Below, in pieces: positions 1 through 11,744 of a stretch of DNA of 64,000 nt. The number at the start of each line of letters is the position of its first letter. The stretch's first letter is position 1. Under the pieces are notes generated by a model, which was not told the DNA's origin, did not search any database, and saw only the letters and a list, made by a program, of their open reading frames with translations. The stretch comes from Aurantiochytrium sp. KH105 (lineage: Eukaryota; Sar; Bigyra; Thraustochytrida; Thraustochytriidae): contig BGKB01000002.1 in NCBI GenBank assembly GCA_003116975.1, forward strand, positions 186,001 through 250,000, given 5' to 3'. The translations under genes were made by a program, and so were the position numbers.

Positions 1-1
1 G

Positions 2-184
2 GCTATTGCTGAACCCTTTGGTTATCAATCGCTTCTTGACTTCGGCAAAGGACGCAAGAAGTCCACGAACGCAGAACAAGCCGCACGTGGAGAGGATGGA
101 CGGCATGCAGCGGCAACTCCATTGTACGAACCACGAGAAGAAGGATTTCTGCAAAAGAGGTCAAGGAGAGCAGCACTGATATGA
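2..184 (+). CDS. Possible 3' end of a gene entering from the left
   Basis: An open frame of 60 codons runs in from the window edge and stops with TGA at 182-184. The translation is charged (lysine, arginine, glutamate) and shows no family I recognise. Base composition here is lower in GC than the following 6 kb, which is the only hint that it may be coding. It could equally be chance. Confidence 0.2.
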   Translation, partial: AIAEPFGYQSLLDFGKGRKKSTNAEQAARGEDGRHAAATPLYEPREEGFLQKRSRRAALI

Positions 185-202
185 ACATGGTGAGCATCAA
201 CC

Positions 203-481
203 ATGGATGATGACGAGCTGAAGCAACATGCGCAGTTGCTGAAGCACAAGCGGAGAATTCTGAATTTCTTGCGACTACAAGCCACGCAAGTGAAGAATAG
301 CGATTGTCAATGCTTTCCAAAGGTCAAAAGCAATGGAGAAAACGCCAATCAAGTAAGAGCAAGCGCTGCATCCCGACAGCAAAGGGTCGCAGTTTTGTTG
401 AGTTTGCTGCGAGACAAATTGCTTACCGCCAATGAACAAGGGATGATGACGTCGCAAGGAGGACTTCGCGGAGACACGTGA
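203..481 (+). CDS. Possible small hypothetical protein (92 aa)
   Basis: The frame opens with an acidic Met-Asp-Asp-Asp-Glu start and has a predicted helical, leucine/lysine-rich N-terminal half. It lies in the same frame as the open stretch at 2-184, separated by two in-frame stops within 20 bases, so the two could be exons of one gene or parts of a decayed one. No domain is recognised. There is no codon-bias support of the strength seen in the confident genes here. Confidence 0.2.
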   Translation: MDDDELKQHAQLLKHKRRILNFLRLQATQVKNSDCQCFPKVKSNGENANQVRASAASRQQRVAVLLSLLRDKLLTANEQGMMTSQGGLRGDT

Positions 482-1741
482 CCAAGAAAGGTGAAACTGC
501 GCATTTGCACGGCGCAGACGCAGACACACATACCTGCAAGTGTACACATGCCAGGTCGATTGGTGTTCTTGCTTGCCATGGCAAGCTGCCGCAAGCAGTG
601 GTAAGCGAGAGCGACCGCGATGTGAGCGGGAAGGATGGGACAGTCCTGGTGTACACGCACGGAGAGTGGCAAGGCAATTGCACATGGCAGGACTGGTCGT
701 CCTGCCATTGTGGGTTCGGAGAAAGGGAAATTAGCCAGTCGCAGTCGTCCATCCGTCCATCCTTCCATCCATCAAGCCAGCCATGCATGCCATGAGCCTG
801 GTTGGTGCTGATGCTAATGGTGCAGTCGGAGAGAGTCATCCTGCTGCTGCCAAGAAGAAAGGAAAAGGCCTGCATTTCCAGCATCGACGCCGCTGCCGAC
901 TGCACAAAGTGCAAGGAGAGGAAGACGGCGAGCACCGCATTGCAGTCGCTGTCGCGTGCCGTCTGGCCTAGCTCTGGGCGATTCCAAACTGCGCAGAAAC
1001 AGGGTTTTTCTCCTGCGGTTACGGAAAAAAAGGTGCAGTTTGAGGTAGGAAGGTTCGTGCGGGTCCGAATCAATTCGACGCTCGGTTGGTTAATTTCGCT
1101 GGCCAGACTTGCTGCTGGCTGCCAGCGACAGCGGCGTGAAGCGGGATTTCTCCCGAGACCGCCAGCAAGAGCAACCAACCAATTGCACCTGGAGGATGTG
1201 GCCTCGAGCGGGCGGATGTTGCACTGGAGGGTAGGGTTTCTACCGGCCTCCGATTCTGGTCGTTTTGGCTGAAACGCACTGGCGTGACAGGCGGGGAACA
1301 ACATACAGACCAGCCCCGAGCATTGTTGCACCCGTCGGGGCCGGCATCGGGCTTCAAGCAAGCCAAGTGATCTTTCTACCTGGCGAGCCCGTGGCAAATT
1401 TTATGGTTCATCGAGCGACTTCGGTCGACCGGAGGGGAGCAGGGCAAGGAGGATGTGGCGACGAGTGCCAACGGCGCCGATCGGCTTCTTTTTAGCGGCT
1501 CGATGCGAACCAGGATTCGTCTCGTCCACTACCGGTGCCGGCTGCGCAGGAGAGACTGCGCAGCGGCAACCTCGTTTTCGAAGAAAGCTCGAACGAATAA
1601 AAAAAGGGAGAAACGCCAACTCTGCCACTAACTGTAAATGCAAGCTCCGGAAAATGGACCTGTCGCCTGCTCGCTCGTTCGCTCGTTCGCTTGGCTCGAG
1701 CTCGGGCAGGTCCAGCTTGCGCTCGACGTGTGAAAAGGCAG

Positions 1742-1785
1742 CCAGCCTTCTGCAGCCAGCCTTCTGCGGCCAGCCTTCTGCAGCC
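1742..1785. repeat. Tandem repeat, about 15-bp unit
   Basis: Three near-identical copies of a unit containing CAGCCTTCTGC follow each other, differing by a single base in the middle copy. Confidence 0.7.
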
Positions 1786-2664
1786 GCATGGATTGTTCCT
1801 CCGCAGCCGTATGTCATCATCGCCCCCGTGCAAGCAAGCCACTTCCCTCAACATCACGATCACGCTGGACGCGATCGACAAAAGCGATCTTGAGCCAAAT
1901 CAGACAAACCTAGCCACCGAGCGTTGGCTGCATCGCTGCCTGGTGTTTTGATGCCTGAAAGGAGCCGCTAGCCTCCGGCTCCCGCTTGCCCTTGCATGCG
2001 AGCGTGCGTGGTTGCGGTCGGAAGCCCGAGACCGGTCCAGGCCGCCCCCGCACCTTCCCACACATCGCGACCCGCAGCGGAACCGGGTCTGCGTCTCAGC
2101 TGTGGGTCCAGCGAGTGCGGCTGTTTTCCCTTCTTCCTTTACCCCCACAGCGGGCTGGAGCTTCGCCGGTCACGCTGCGGCGAGCAAAGTCCAAGTCTCC
2201 GGCCGCGGCGCGTGGCGTATGCCACCTCGCGCCTTCACTCTCTCCCCGAACCCTCGCTTCTGCGCGCTTTCGCAGCCACCCATCCGCGCCAGCGGAGTCT
2301 AGCCTGGCTGCCGCCTTCCCTCCTTCCCCTGGCTCCCTCCCTTGCCTCCGGCGGAAGCAGCGGAGCGGAGCGGAGGGCACAATCCAATCCAGGCCAGAGC
2401 AGGCGAGGATGGGAATGGTGCACTCCCTGCTCCTCCCTCCCTCTGCTCGCTTTCCTCTCCTTTCCTTTCCTTTCCTGGCAGCCCTGCCTTGCTGTTTTTG
2501 TTGTCCACGAACCCGCCATTTGCACTTGCGCACGCACGCACAAATGCACAAACGCACCACGCACGCGCGGGACTTTTGCGCAGTTGCAAGTCCACTTCCT
2601 AAAGAGCGTGTTTGCCCTTTTCTACACTTCGGATGCCGCATGCACGGGCGGTGAATGGATGAAA

Positions 2665-2710
2665 GAATGAATGAATGAATGAATGAATGAATGAATGAAT
2701 GAATGAATGA
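2665..2710. repeat. (GAAT)n microsatellite
   Basis: About eleven uninterrupted GAAT tetramers. This explains a run of Ser-Phe-Ile-His repeats in antisense frames, which is therefore not evidence for a gene. Confidence 0.9.
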
Positions 2711-5700
2711 CTGAAAGAAATGAGAGGATGGCGTCGACCCTCATTGCGCGCAGCGAGCGGAACATCATCAGCGCGCGGCCGCACGACTCCGCGTCGAATC
2801 GAGCTCGCGCTCGAGGCTACGCGCGCTGACGCAACTTCGTCTTCTTCTTCTCCACCCACGAGTTCTTCTTCTTCGAATTCTTTGAATTCTCCACGTTCAA
2901 GTTCAAGTCCATCGGCGCGATCGGTCGCTCGCTCCAGCCCAGCCCAGCCCAGCCCAAGGCGTTGCGTCGCGTAGCGTCGCGACGCTTCGCTTCGCTTCGC
3001 ATCGTTGGGATGGCGATCGCGGCGCGATGATCGCGATGAAGCCTGCCGCGATGACGTCGCCGAGGGAGACCGAGATGCAGGATGGGAGCGGCAGCAACTG
3101 CGCGGGTGGGCCGCCCCGGTGAGTGAGAATGATCGAGGGTCGATTTTGCCCCTTGGCGGGTCCTGCCTGGAATTGTCCTGCCTGCCTGGAATTGTCGTCC
3201 GGAGCGAGTCACCCATTCCATTCTGGTGGCGAAGAAGGCCTCGGCGGCGACGGGTGGACAGCCGGCCGGCCTTTGAGAAGCCGGGCCCGGGAGAGGAGAC
3301 GGCGCTTGCAGCAGCAGCGAGTGGATTCGCGCGGGGCCGGACGCCGAGCTCCTGCTGGCTGCTGATTTTTCTTCTTTTTTCTTCTTTCCTCAGAAAAAGC
3401 CTTTTTCGATAATTTTACTCGACAAGCTGGGACCAGAATTCCCAGCGCACACTTCGCGGCCCGGCTGCGAATTCACGCTGCTCCTCTTCTGGCGTCGGCC
3501 GCATGCGCCGCGCCTCGAGCCACCCACGCCACGCCAAGCCAAGCCAGGCCAGGCCAGGCTTGCCAGCAGCCGCCGCGAGGCGCAGCGCTGCGAGCGAGGC
3601 AACGCGCGGGCGGCGGCTTGGCCTCGCTTCGCTTGGCCTCGCCTCGCCCTGCTCGATTCGCGCGGCGGCCAGGGGCGGCGGCGGCGGCAACCGGCGGCCG
3701 GTCGACATGCGTGCGCGCTGCGGGGAGCCGCTGCGGGGTCCCGGCCGCCCCACGAGCGTACTAGCCAGCTTGGCCACGGCCCGCAGCGCGCCCACAGTGC
3801 CCGCCGCATGCCTTTCGCATACGTTCATACTAGCACACCGTACGTATGCGCGGTGCCTTCGCGTGACAACTGCGCGACAACAGTAAAGCAGCGGCAGAAC
3901 AAGCGTCCGGCCCGTGCGGCGCGCGCGTACGCGCCGGGCCGCGAAAGGCAGGCAGGCAGGCAGGCCGCGGGCGGGCCGCTTGCTTGACCTGACCGTGAGT
4001 GTGCTTTTTGCGAACGGCCGCTCAGATGATGGCATGACGGCTGCGCAAATAAATGGATGGCCGTAGCCGGCTGGCCGGAAGGATGGATGGATGGATGTAG
4101 ACGGATGGATGGACAGCGTCTCGTTCCGAATGCGCGTGGGGCACCGCGAACTAGTAAAAGCTCGCGCGTCTTGTCTTGTCTGATTTTTCACAATCGCGAG
4201 GAGCGGCCCTCGCGGCCGCTGCAGCCAGCGCACCCAGGTAGCTAGCGGCAGCGGCTAGCGTCCCTGCGCGCTGCGGGGCACACGCGCCGCCCGCAGCGGC
4301 AAGCTGCAGCTCTATCTGGGACTACGCTGCGGGCCGGAGCTCAGGGTGGATCTAGCCGGTGTGGGGTCCGCTTCCGCGGGGGCGTTGCCTGGCTGCCTTC
4401 GGCCTCTCGCGCCTCCTTCTTGGCCTTCGTCTATATTTTTCCGCCCTCGCGCGCGCCGCCTGCCGTGGCCGCGCTCGGCCTCGAGTCCGAGCTGGCCGCT
4501 GCCGCTCGGCCCGGCCGGCCTCTCTCTCTCTCTCCGGCCGGCCGGCCTCGGAGCGCGCGGATTTCTTTTCCGGGGCGTCGCGTCGCCTCTCGCGTCGTGA
4601 GCGAGAGATGCAGAAGCTGCACTGCGTCCGCCCAAGGGATCTTGGACCTGTCGCAGTTGCGCGAGAGCTCGCTGTCGATGCCAATCCTCGCGTCGCACAC
4701 GTACGTTTCCAGTCAAGACCGTCACCTTCGAAGCGAGGTTTAGCTTATCAAGCAGCTGCAGCAGGGCGCAGCGAGCAGGAGGAATGGAATCTCGCCCTGA
4801 GGCGCGGCTGCCAGCAACGGGGAGGCGCTCCGCGCGGCGTCTCCCCGCGCGGCGTCGGCATGCTGGCGGGTCCGGGTTTCTGCGGCCAGCACCGACGCGA
4901 CCTGCTCGGATCGCGCGGCTGCTGCACTGCAAGAGCAAGCAAGCATCCTTGATGGCAGCAGCAGGATTGGCAACGCTCGCAGGATCCATCCCTAATTTGA
5001 TAAACTGCGTCAACTGTCTGTTCGTCTATACTATCGTAGTATCGGCTGGCTGCTGCGTTTCGAACGCGGTAGGCAGGCAGGGAGGGTCGTGGATAAATAA
5101 AATAAAGCAGCAGCATGAACGCATCTCCTCGATGAATGAATGAACGCACAAGCTCGCGAGCGCGCCATTTGTGTCTTCCCCCGCGTCGTCTTCTTCCTCG
5201 CAGACACCGCAGGCCCCGGGCAGACGCCCTGCGCATGCACGTTCGCACGCTCGCTCGCTCGCAGTTGCCGGCCTCGAGCATCTGCGAGCAGCAGGCATCG
5301 ATCGCGCCGCCGCGCTCGCTTGAGGGCGATTTGGGGCGCGGAGACGGCGGCGGCGCGTCCCCGCTGGCGGCGCCTCCTTCACAGGGCGGGGCCACTTTGC
5401 TTCTCTGTCGGGACTAAGCTGTGGGTAAGTTAGCGCCGCGCGGCGGTGGCGTACGAGTGAGGAGGGAGGCGCAGCGGCAACAACGTTGGCGGCAACGACT
5501 GCCAGAGTTTAAGCGGGGCGGGCGGGAAAGGGATGAGACGCGAGCGACCCAGGCCGCGCTGCGGCTGCCGCCACCGCTGATCTCGCGGCGCGTGCCGCTG
5601 CTTTTCGTGTCCGTCTGTCTGCACGGGTCCAGGCGGTGCGGCGTGCGAAGTGGAAATGGACGCAGGAATGACTGGATAGATGGATGGACGGCTGGCCGTC

Positions 5701-6724
5701 GCTGGCCGAGGAATGCTTTGCTTTGAATGAAGAAATGAGTGGTAGGCCAGCTAGGTGGATGCCGTCGAAGCGGGTGGTTGGACTGGCTAGACGGTTCGAC
5801 TGATTCATTCCTGGCCGCTCCGGTGCACCGCCGTGCGCACCCGCGCTGACCTGCAGAGAGCAAGTGCACTGCACGCGGCCTGCCTGCCTGCCTGTCTGCC
5901 TGTCTGCATCAGCACCATGATGCAGACGCGGCTAGAACCCGCCGCCTTTGAACTACTCGTAGCTAGCGCCACGCCACGAGCGCCTGGCTCCGGCCTCGCG
6001 CCTTCCTTTTCTTTTCTTTCTTTTCTTTTGCTTTCTTTGCTCGGTCGACCCGATCTGCGCCGCCTCCTTCCTCCCCTCCCTCCCGCTTCCAGCCCCGCAC
6101 CTGCCGGCTGTGGGCGCAACTTCCAGGGCCTGGCTGGCTGGGCTGGCTGGCTGGCCTCCGTCCCTCCCGGAGGAAGAAGCAGGACGAGAAGAAGAGGGAC
6201 AAGGCTAGCTGCAGCCGGCCGGCCAGGAACTCACTCTCTGCTCTGCTCTGCTCTGCCCTGCCTGCCCTGCTCTGCTCTGCTTTTTGCTGCCCTCCCCTTT
6301 CTTTCCCTCCTGCGCTGTGCCTCCGCGCAGCTGCTCCGTGCCGATCCTGCGCGGCTGGCCAGAGGGGCGCAGTGGGGAGAGAGAGAGCGCCAGAGGGACG
6401 GCACGGCAACCGCAGCCGGGAAAAAAGAAAGGAAAAGAAAAAGGGAAAAGAAAGGAAGAAAGTAGGAAGAAGAAGGCAGGCTTCGTGCGCTGCTTGCTAC
6501 CTATTCCCGCTTCGCCTCGAGCACCGCGCAGGCAAGCCAGCAAACGAGCAAGCGAAGCAAAAAGCATAGAAAAGGAAAGCAGCCGGAGCCGGAGCCGAAG
6601 CCAAGTCCAACCGAGAAGCAAAACCGTAACCCGATCGACCTGGGGCTGGCAAACCCGAAACGCGCAGAGCTTGCATCGAAGAAGCAAGCCCAGCTCAAGC
6701 AAAGCCCACCACCAATAAAGAAAG

Positions 6725-8470
6725 ATGATCAACAACGAGACCAACCACCACAACCCCGGGGCCGTCGACCCCGAGGCGCAGCAGCAGCAGAGCAACCTGC
6801 CGCCCGAGTCGTTCTCGTTCTCGCCCACCGAGGACAAGCGCGAGGACGAGATCGATGACGTCAAGAAGCCCGAGTTCGAGCGCCAGCCCGATGCCCCCTG
6901 CTGGCCCACCTTCACTTCGGGATGGTGGAACCAGTTCAGCACCGCCCAGAAGATTGGCCTCGTCGGAGGACCCCTCCTCGCCATCATCGCCTGCTGCATC
7001 GAGATCTCCGATGAGCACCCGGACGCCAACGAGGCCCTCGGCATGACCATCCTCATTGTGTTCTTCTGGATTTTCGAGGTCGTCCCCATCCCCGTGACCT
7101 CGCTCATGCCCCTCGTCCTCTACCCGCTCGCAGGCGTCCAGCGCGGCCGCACCCTCGCCGGCGTCTACTACAACCACGTGTCCTTCCTCTTCCTCGGTGC
7201 CTTCCTCGTCGTGCTCGCCATTGAGGAGGCCATGGCCCACAAGCGCTTCGCCCTCTGGGCGCTCAAGTTCTGCGGCACCAAGCCTCGCCTCGTGCTCCTG
7301 GGCTTCATGCTCATCACCGGCCTTGTCTCCATGTTCGCCAGCAACACCTCCACCACCATTCTCATGTTGCCCGTCATCAAGGGCTTCCTCGAGGGCCGCA
7401 CCGACTCCCCGGACGGCAAGCGCTTCGAGAAGGCCTCGCTCCTCGGCATCGCCTTCGCCGCCACCACCGGCGGTACCGGCACCATCATCGGCACCATCCC
7501 CAACCTCGTCTTCTCGCTGCTCTACTCGGGCACCTTCCCCGCCGCCCCCGCCATCACCTTCCAAAACTGGATGGCCTTCGCCTTCCCCATCGCCTTCATC
7601 ATGCTCTTCGTCTCCTGGGGCGTGCTCTGCCTTATCTTCCTCCGCGGCGTCTCCATCGACCTCAACGCCGAGGGTCTCGCCCGCGAGCGCCGCGCTCTTG
7701 GCCCCATGACCCGCGACGAGATGGTCCTTGGCATTGTCCTGGCCCTCATGGTCCTCCTCTGGCTCATCCGCCCCTACGCCATCTCCCCCTTCATTGGCAC
7801 CTGCGCCGCCGACACCTCGCTCAAGTCCGAGTCCGCCTGCGAGGCCATTGATGGAAACGTCTGGACCTCCTTCATCAACGACGGCACCATCGCCATCATC
7901 GGCGGCATCGCGCTCTACTTCATCCCCTCCTCCTCGCGCTCCGGCGAGATGCTCCTCACCGAGTCTGCCTTCAAGCGCCTTCCCTGGGGTGTCGTGCTGC
8001 TCCTCGGTGCCGGCTTCGCCATCGCCAACGCCGTCGCTGCCAGTGGCCTCTCCACCGAGATCTCCTACATCATCGTCGGCGTCGCGGACCTTTCCCCGAT
8101 CGCCATCGTCGCCGTCGTCGTCGTCATCGTCAGTCTCATCACCGAGCTCATCAGTAACGCCGCCGCCATTACGCTCTTCGGCCCCATCCTGCTCGAGCTC
8201 GCCGTGCAGCAGCAGATCAACCCCCTCCTCCTCGGTCTCCCGGCCACCGTCGCCGCTTCGCTCGCCTTCGTGCTGCCCACCGCCACCCCGCCCTCGGCCA
8301 TCGCTTTCGCCAGTGGCAAGATCACCTTCTACGACATGGCCAAGGGCGGCATCTTTGTCAAGATCATCGGCATTGTGCTCACCATTCCCTTCGTCTTCCT
8401 CACTGGCAAGGTCTTTGGCGACCTCAACACCTTCCCCGAGTGGGCCCAAACCTCGCTCGAGGCCAACTAA
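6725..8470 (+). CDS. SLC13/DASS-type sodium:carboxylate (or sulfate) symporter, copy 1
   Basis: A 581-residue, intronless polytopic membrane protein of the divalent anion:sodium symporter (DASS/SLC13, INDY) family, which imports di- or tricarboxylates or sulfate using a sodium gradient. It has a hydrophilic N-terminus of about 65 residues, then a dozen or so hydrophobic segments in two inverted halves. The first substrate/sodium motif (ASNTST, about residue 206) is intact. The matching motif of the second half reads ISNAAA (about residue 477), so the usual SNT is SNA. The C-terminal LPTATPP motif of the family is present. Codon use is extreme, with nearly every third position C or G, which suggests high expression. 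It is followed by a tandem paralog at 9763. Substrate cannot be told from sequence. Family assignment is firm. Confidence 0.93.
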   Translation: MINNETNHHNPGAVDPEAQQQQSNLPPESFSFSPTEDKREDEIDDVKKPEFERQPDAPCWPTFTSGWWNQFSTAQKIGLVGGPLLAIIACCIEISDEHPDANEALGMTILIVFFWIFEVVPIPVTSLMPLVLYPLAGVQRGRTLAGVYYNHVSFLFLGAFLVVLAIEEAMAHKRFALWALKFCGTKPRLVLLGFMLITGLVSMFASNTSTTILMLPVIKGFLEGRTDSPDGKRFEKASLLGIAFAATTGGTGTIIGTIPNLVFSLLYSGTFPAAPAITFQNWMAFAFPIAFIMLFVSWGVLCLIFLRGVSIDLNAEGLARERRALGPMTRDEMVLGIVLALMVLLWLIRPYAISPFIGTCAADTSLKSESACEAIDGNVWTSFINDGTIAIIGGIALYFIPSSSRSGEMLLTESAFKRLPWGVVLLLGAGFAIANAVAASGLSTEISYIIVGVADLSPIAIVAVVVVIVSLITELISNAAAITLFGPILLELAVQQQINPLLLGLPATVAASLAFVLPTATPPSAIAFASGKITFYDMAKGGIFVKIIGIVLTIPFVFLTGKVFGDLNTFPEWAQTSLEAN

Positions 8471-9762
8471 AGCGCTTTGCTGCTGTTGAGTCCCCACGTC
8501 CCAGATCACGAAAAGGGAAGAGAGGACAGCTCGATTCCGAAGAGAGAGAGAGATCAAGGCAAGGAAAGTCTATCTCGTGCTCTCGCAGTCACGTGCCGGC
8601 CCCGAGCGACCGAGTGAGCTAGCGAGCTAGCTGGCCATCCAGCCGGAGGCGGTCAAGGCAAGCGCAAGTCTTCGTTTGGGGGATGGACTGCGGACTCAAG
8701 TCTGGGCGCGCGCGCTATTTCGTTGTTTTATTTTGCGTTCTCAGACCTGATTCACGTCATCCAACCACAAAAACCTATCATAACTCACCAAACCAAAAAC
8801 CAATATTTTGCTGCTCTTTAATCAACAATCAACAAGCTGGCTCGACAAAATGCACCGAGCCTTTGCCTTGAAACATTCCATCGAGGTAAACTCCTGCAAG
8901 AGTGATCACGGCCGAGCCGTCAGAGATCTCAATAAACACATTTCCTTGTATTGAACAGACGATGAGGTTTTGCTCATCATTTGAACCAAATTGACGTAAA
9001 CAAAAAGTGCCTTGTCTACTGGGTATCGTGAAAAAGACACGCATCGGTTTCCAAGAACTAAATGCGCTGAGTTTGGCGTCTGGAATCCTTCTTGTGCACT
9101 GTCAGCTGCAATGAATGCGTCACACTTCTATCTCTTGTTTGATCATTTTCGTCCTATTCCAGGCTCCATCGCAAGCGCAACCAAGTCTTTTTTTGCAACT
9201 GTTTCGTTCAACGTCAGTGCGCCGCAACAATTGAGTGACACAGCCTTGGCCTGCCACCAACCTTGGCGGCCCTTTTATTCGGGTGCATGCAAGGTCCTTA
9301 TTTTTGTTCAAATTTTCGAAGGATTTACATCGTGTTAGCTTAGTCTGACTGGAACTGAGAGGCAACGACATCAACCATCTTGGAGAGGTGTTTCCCTCTT
9401 TTTCCCTCACCACCATCGGCAACATCCGCGGTCGATCAATTGAAAATACCAAAGTTCCTAGCTCGTACGTCATCGCCTTTCATCTTCATCTCCTCTCCAG
9501 AATCTTACGCTCTTACAATCGCAACCTGCTTTTGTGCTGTATACAGTTTTGGCCGCACTACCAACATCAACATCAACATCAACTTCACTGACCATGGTGA
9601 CTGTCAGTACTCTTGGCGATAGAGAACAACAACAAAGTAGTGCCCACGTAAATTTAGGTGCCCTGCACCTTCCGCACGTGCACGCGACGAGCTCGCTGCG
9701 CGAGGACAATACACACACACTCACGTATACACATTATTCGACGCGCACGCGAAGAAGCCGCG
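8471..9762. other. Intergenic between the DASS paralogs
   Basis: The first 200 bases are probably 3' UTR of copy 1; composition then becomes AT-richer. One minus-strand frame (8829-9044, 71 codons) reads like ordinary protein but has no recognisable domain and a weak context. The last about 100 bases are the likely 5' UTR of copy 2. An ATG at 9658 lies in frame with copy 2 but would add an Arg-rich leader absent from copy 1. Confidence 0.5.
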
Positions 9763-11744
9763 ATGGCGGACTCGCGCGTGGCGCCAGAGAGCCGCGAGCG
9801 CGAAGACAGCAGCGACGTCGAGGACCGGCCCGACGAGGCCAGCGACCGCGGTCTCCGTGACGAGCAGGGACACGAGGAATCTACCATTCCTGACGGCAAA
9901 CTGAGCACGTATTTTTGCGAAGGTAAGCCTTCGACATACCTCGGCACCGAACATCCTCGCCAAGAGGGCGACGCGAAGCTGAATCGTGGCGACGATGACG
10001 GCTTCGCCCGCAGACGTAGCTGGAGAGCGCGACGCATGTCCGCGCTGCCGCCATTGCAGCTGCGTCAGGATGCAGAGTGCATGGCCACCTTTACACACGA
10101 ATGGCTCGCGCAATTCTCCACTGCGCAAAAAGTCGGTCTGATCCTTGGTCCACTCATCGCCATTGTTGCTTCCAGTGTAGAGATCTCCGACGAGTATCCC
10201 AAGGCCAATGACGCCCTCGGCATCACGCTCTTCATCGTCTGCTGGTGGGTCTTTGAAGTCATTCCAATTGCCATCACCTCGCTCCTGCCACTTTTACTCT
10301 ACCCGCTGGCATCTGTGCAACGCGGACGCATCATCGCGAGCCAATACTATAACTTTGTCTCCTTTCTTTTCATCGGCGCCTTTCTCGTCGTGGTTGCCGT
10401 TGAAAAGGTGGGAGCGCATAAGCGCTTCGCACTTTGGGCACTCAAGTTCTTCGGCACGAACCCGCGCATTGTGCTTTTCGGGTTTATGCTCATCACCGGG
10501 GTTGTTTCCATGTTTGCAAGCAATACATCCACCACGATTCTCATGCTCCCCGTGGTCAAAGGCTTTCTCGAGGGTCGCACTGCGAGCCCCGATGGCAAGC
10601 GCTTCGAAAAGGCTGCTCTTCTCGGCATCGCATTCAGCGCTACCTCGGGCGGCACTGGTACAGTCATTGGAACTGTTCCAAATCTTGTCTTTTCGCTGCT
10701 CTTTAGTGACACCTTTCCGTCGGGCCCCTCGGTCAATTTCCAGTCGTGGATGGCTTTCGCTCTTCCCATTGCACTAATCATGATCGTTTCCGCCTGGGCC
10801 ATTCTATGCCTCATTTTCTTGCGTGGCATCCAACTCGACCTCAACGCAGAGGTACTTCGCCGCGAGAGCGAGGCCCTCGGGCCCATTATCCGAGACGAAA
10901 AGATCATTGCGCTCGTATTGGCCATCATGATTCTGCTCTGGCTCATTCGCCCATACGTCATCGACCCCTATCTCGGCTTTTGTGACGGTGATGAGTTCAT
11001 TGGGACAGAGGCTGCCTGCGAAGCCATCACGGGCTACGCGTGGGAAACCTACATTGACGACGGCACGATTGCTTGCTTTGGGGCCGTCTCGCTCTTCTTC
11101 ATTCCTAGTTCCACAACGCGCGGTGCCATGTTGCTCGACGAAAGCGCTTTGAACCACCTTCCCTACGGTGTAATTCTTTTGCTTGGAGCCGGCTTTGCTA
11201 TCTCTAACGCCGTTTCCAACAGCGGTCTCTCGATCGTCATTGGTTCTCTCATTGTGGATGTTGTCGGGCTTTCCCCGCTCGCCATTGTCGCAGTTGTCAC
11301 GGTGGTCATTGGTATCCTTACCGAGCTCATCAGTAACACTGCCACAATCACGGTACGTTTCACGATTTTCTCTCGATGCAAAATTCGCAGAGTTTACCCT
11401 CGCAAAGACATGGAGAAACTCACGTTATGCCATCCCCTTTGCCACTCTACTTTGCACAGCTTTTCTTGCCCATTCTCTTTGACCTCGCCATCCAACAAGA
11501 AATTAATCCCATGCTTTTGGGGTTGCCAGCCACGGTGGCTGCTTCCTTGGGCTTTCTTTTGCCAACAGCCACTCCCCCGGCAGCCATTGCCTTCGCAACG
11601 GGCAAGCTTTCCTTTTATGACATGGCCAAAGGAGGGTTCTTTGTCAAGCTTGTGGGTATGGCGCTCACCATCGCCTTTACCTTTTTGACGGGAAGCACAT
11701 TTACAAATCTCGATACCTTTCCTGCCTGGGCAATCCAGACATAA
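9763..11744 (+). CDS. SLC13/DASS-type sodium:carboxylate (or sulfate) symporter, copy 2 (spliced)
   Basis: Coding sequence is join(9763..11352,11460..11744), giving about 624 residues. The intron is shown by alignment with copy 1: the first exon ends right after ISNTATIT and the second resumes with LFLPILFDLAIQQ, matching copy 1 without a gap. The donor is GTACGT and the acceptor TTTGCACAG. Both SNT motifs are intact here (ASNTST and ISNTAT), as is LPTATPP. I chose ATG 9763 because its context is good and upstream in-frame sequence is Arg-rich leader-like; a start at 9658 is possible. The N-terminal cytosolic tail is about 50 residues longer than in copy 1 and acidic. Codon use is much less biased than copy 1. 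Function is as for copy 1: sodium-coupled anion uptake, substrate unknown. Confidence 0.9.
11353..11459 (+). other. Spliceosomal intron (phase 0, 107 bp)
   Basis: GT-AG intron inferred from protein alignment of the two DASS paralogs. It falls immediately after the second SNT motif. Its length is not a multiple of three; retention would shift the frame and end translation near 11688, removing the last transmembrane region. Confidence 0.85.

Larger units (their letters stand above)
482..6724. other. Gene-poor GC-rich region, about 6.2 kb
   Basis: No frame here has a recognisable domain, sustained third-position GC bias or an intact start-to-stop structure that I trust. The stretch is full of short simple repeats: CCAT/GGAT runs near 745-785, 4079-4115 and 5680-5695, CTTTC pentamers near 2458-2478, GAAT tetramers at 2665-2710, CT runs near 4521-4533, and CTGCT runs at 6240-6290. 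The last 700 bases (pyrimidine then purine tracts) are probably promoter and 5' UTR of the DASS gene at 6725. An intron-rich or non-coding RNA gene could be hidden here and I could not see it. Confidence 0.6.

Noticed and set aside
423-1397. 324-codon minus-strand frame
   Set aside because: No domain, mixed low-complexity composition and no codon bias. It reads through CCAT repeats.
2599-3216. 205-codon minus-strand frame
   Set aside because: Its Ser-Phe-Ile-His repeats come from the GAAT microsatellite and its acidic run from a CTT/TTC tract.
6695-8557. 620-codon open frame antisense to DASS copy 1
   Set aside because: It is Gly/Glu/Asp/Val-rich low complexity produced by the extreme third-position C bias of the sense gene. 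The sense strand carries clear family motifs.
11353-11688. Unspliced C-terminus of DASS copy 2
   Set aside because: The reading through the intron loses the family's conserved end; splicing restores a gap-free match to copy 1.
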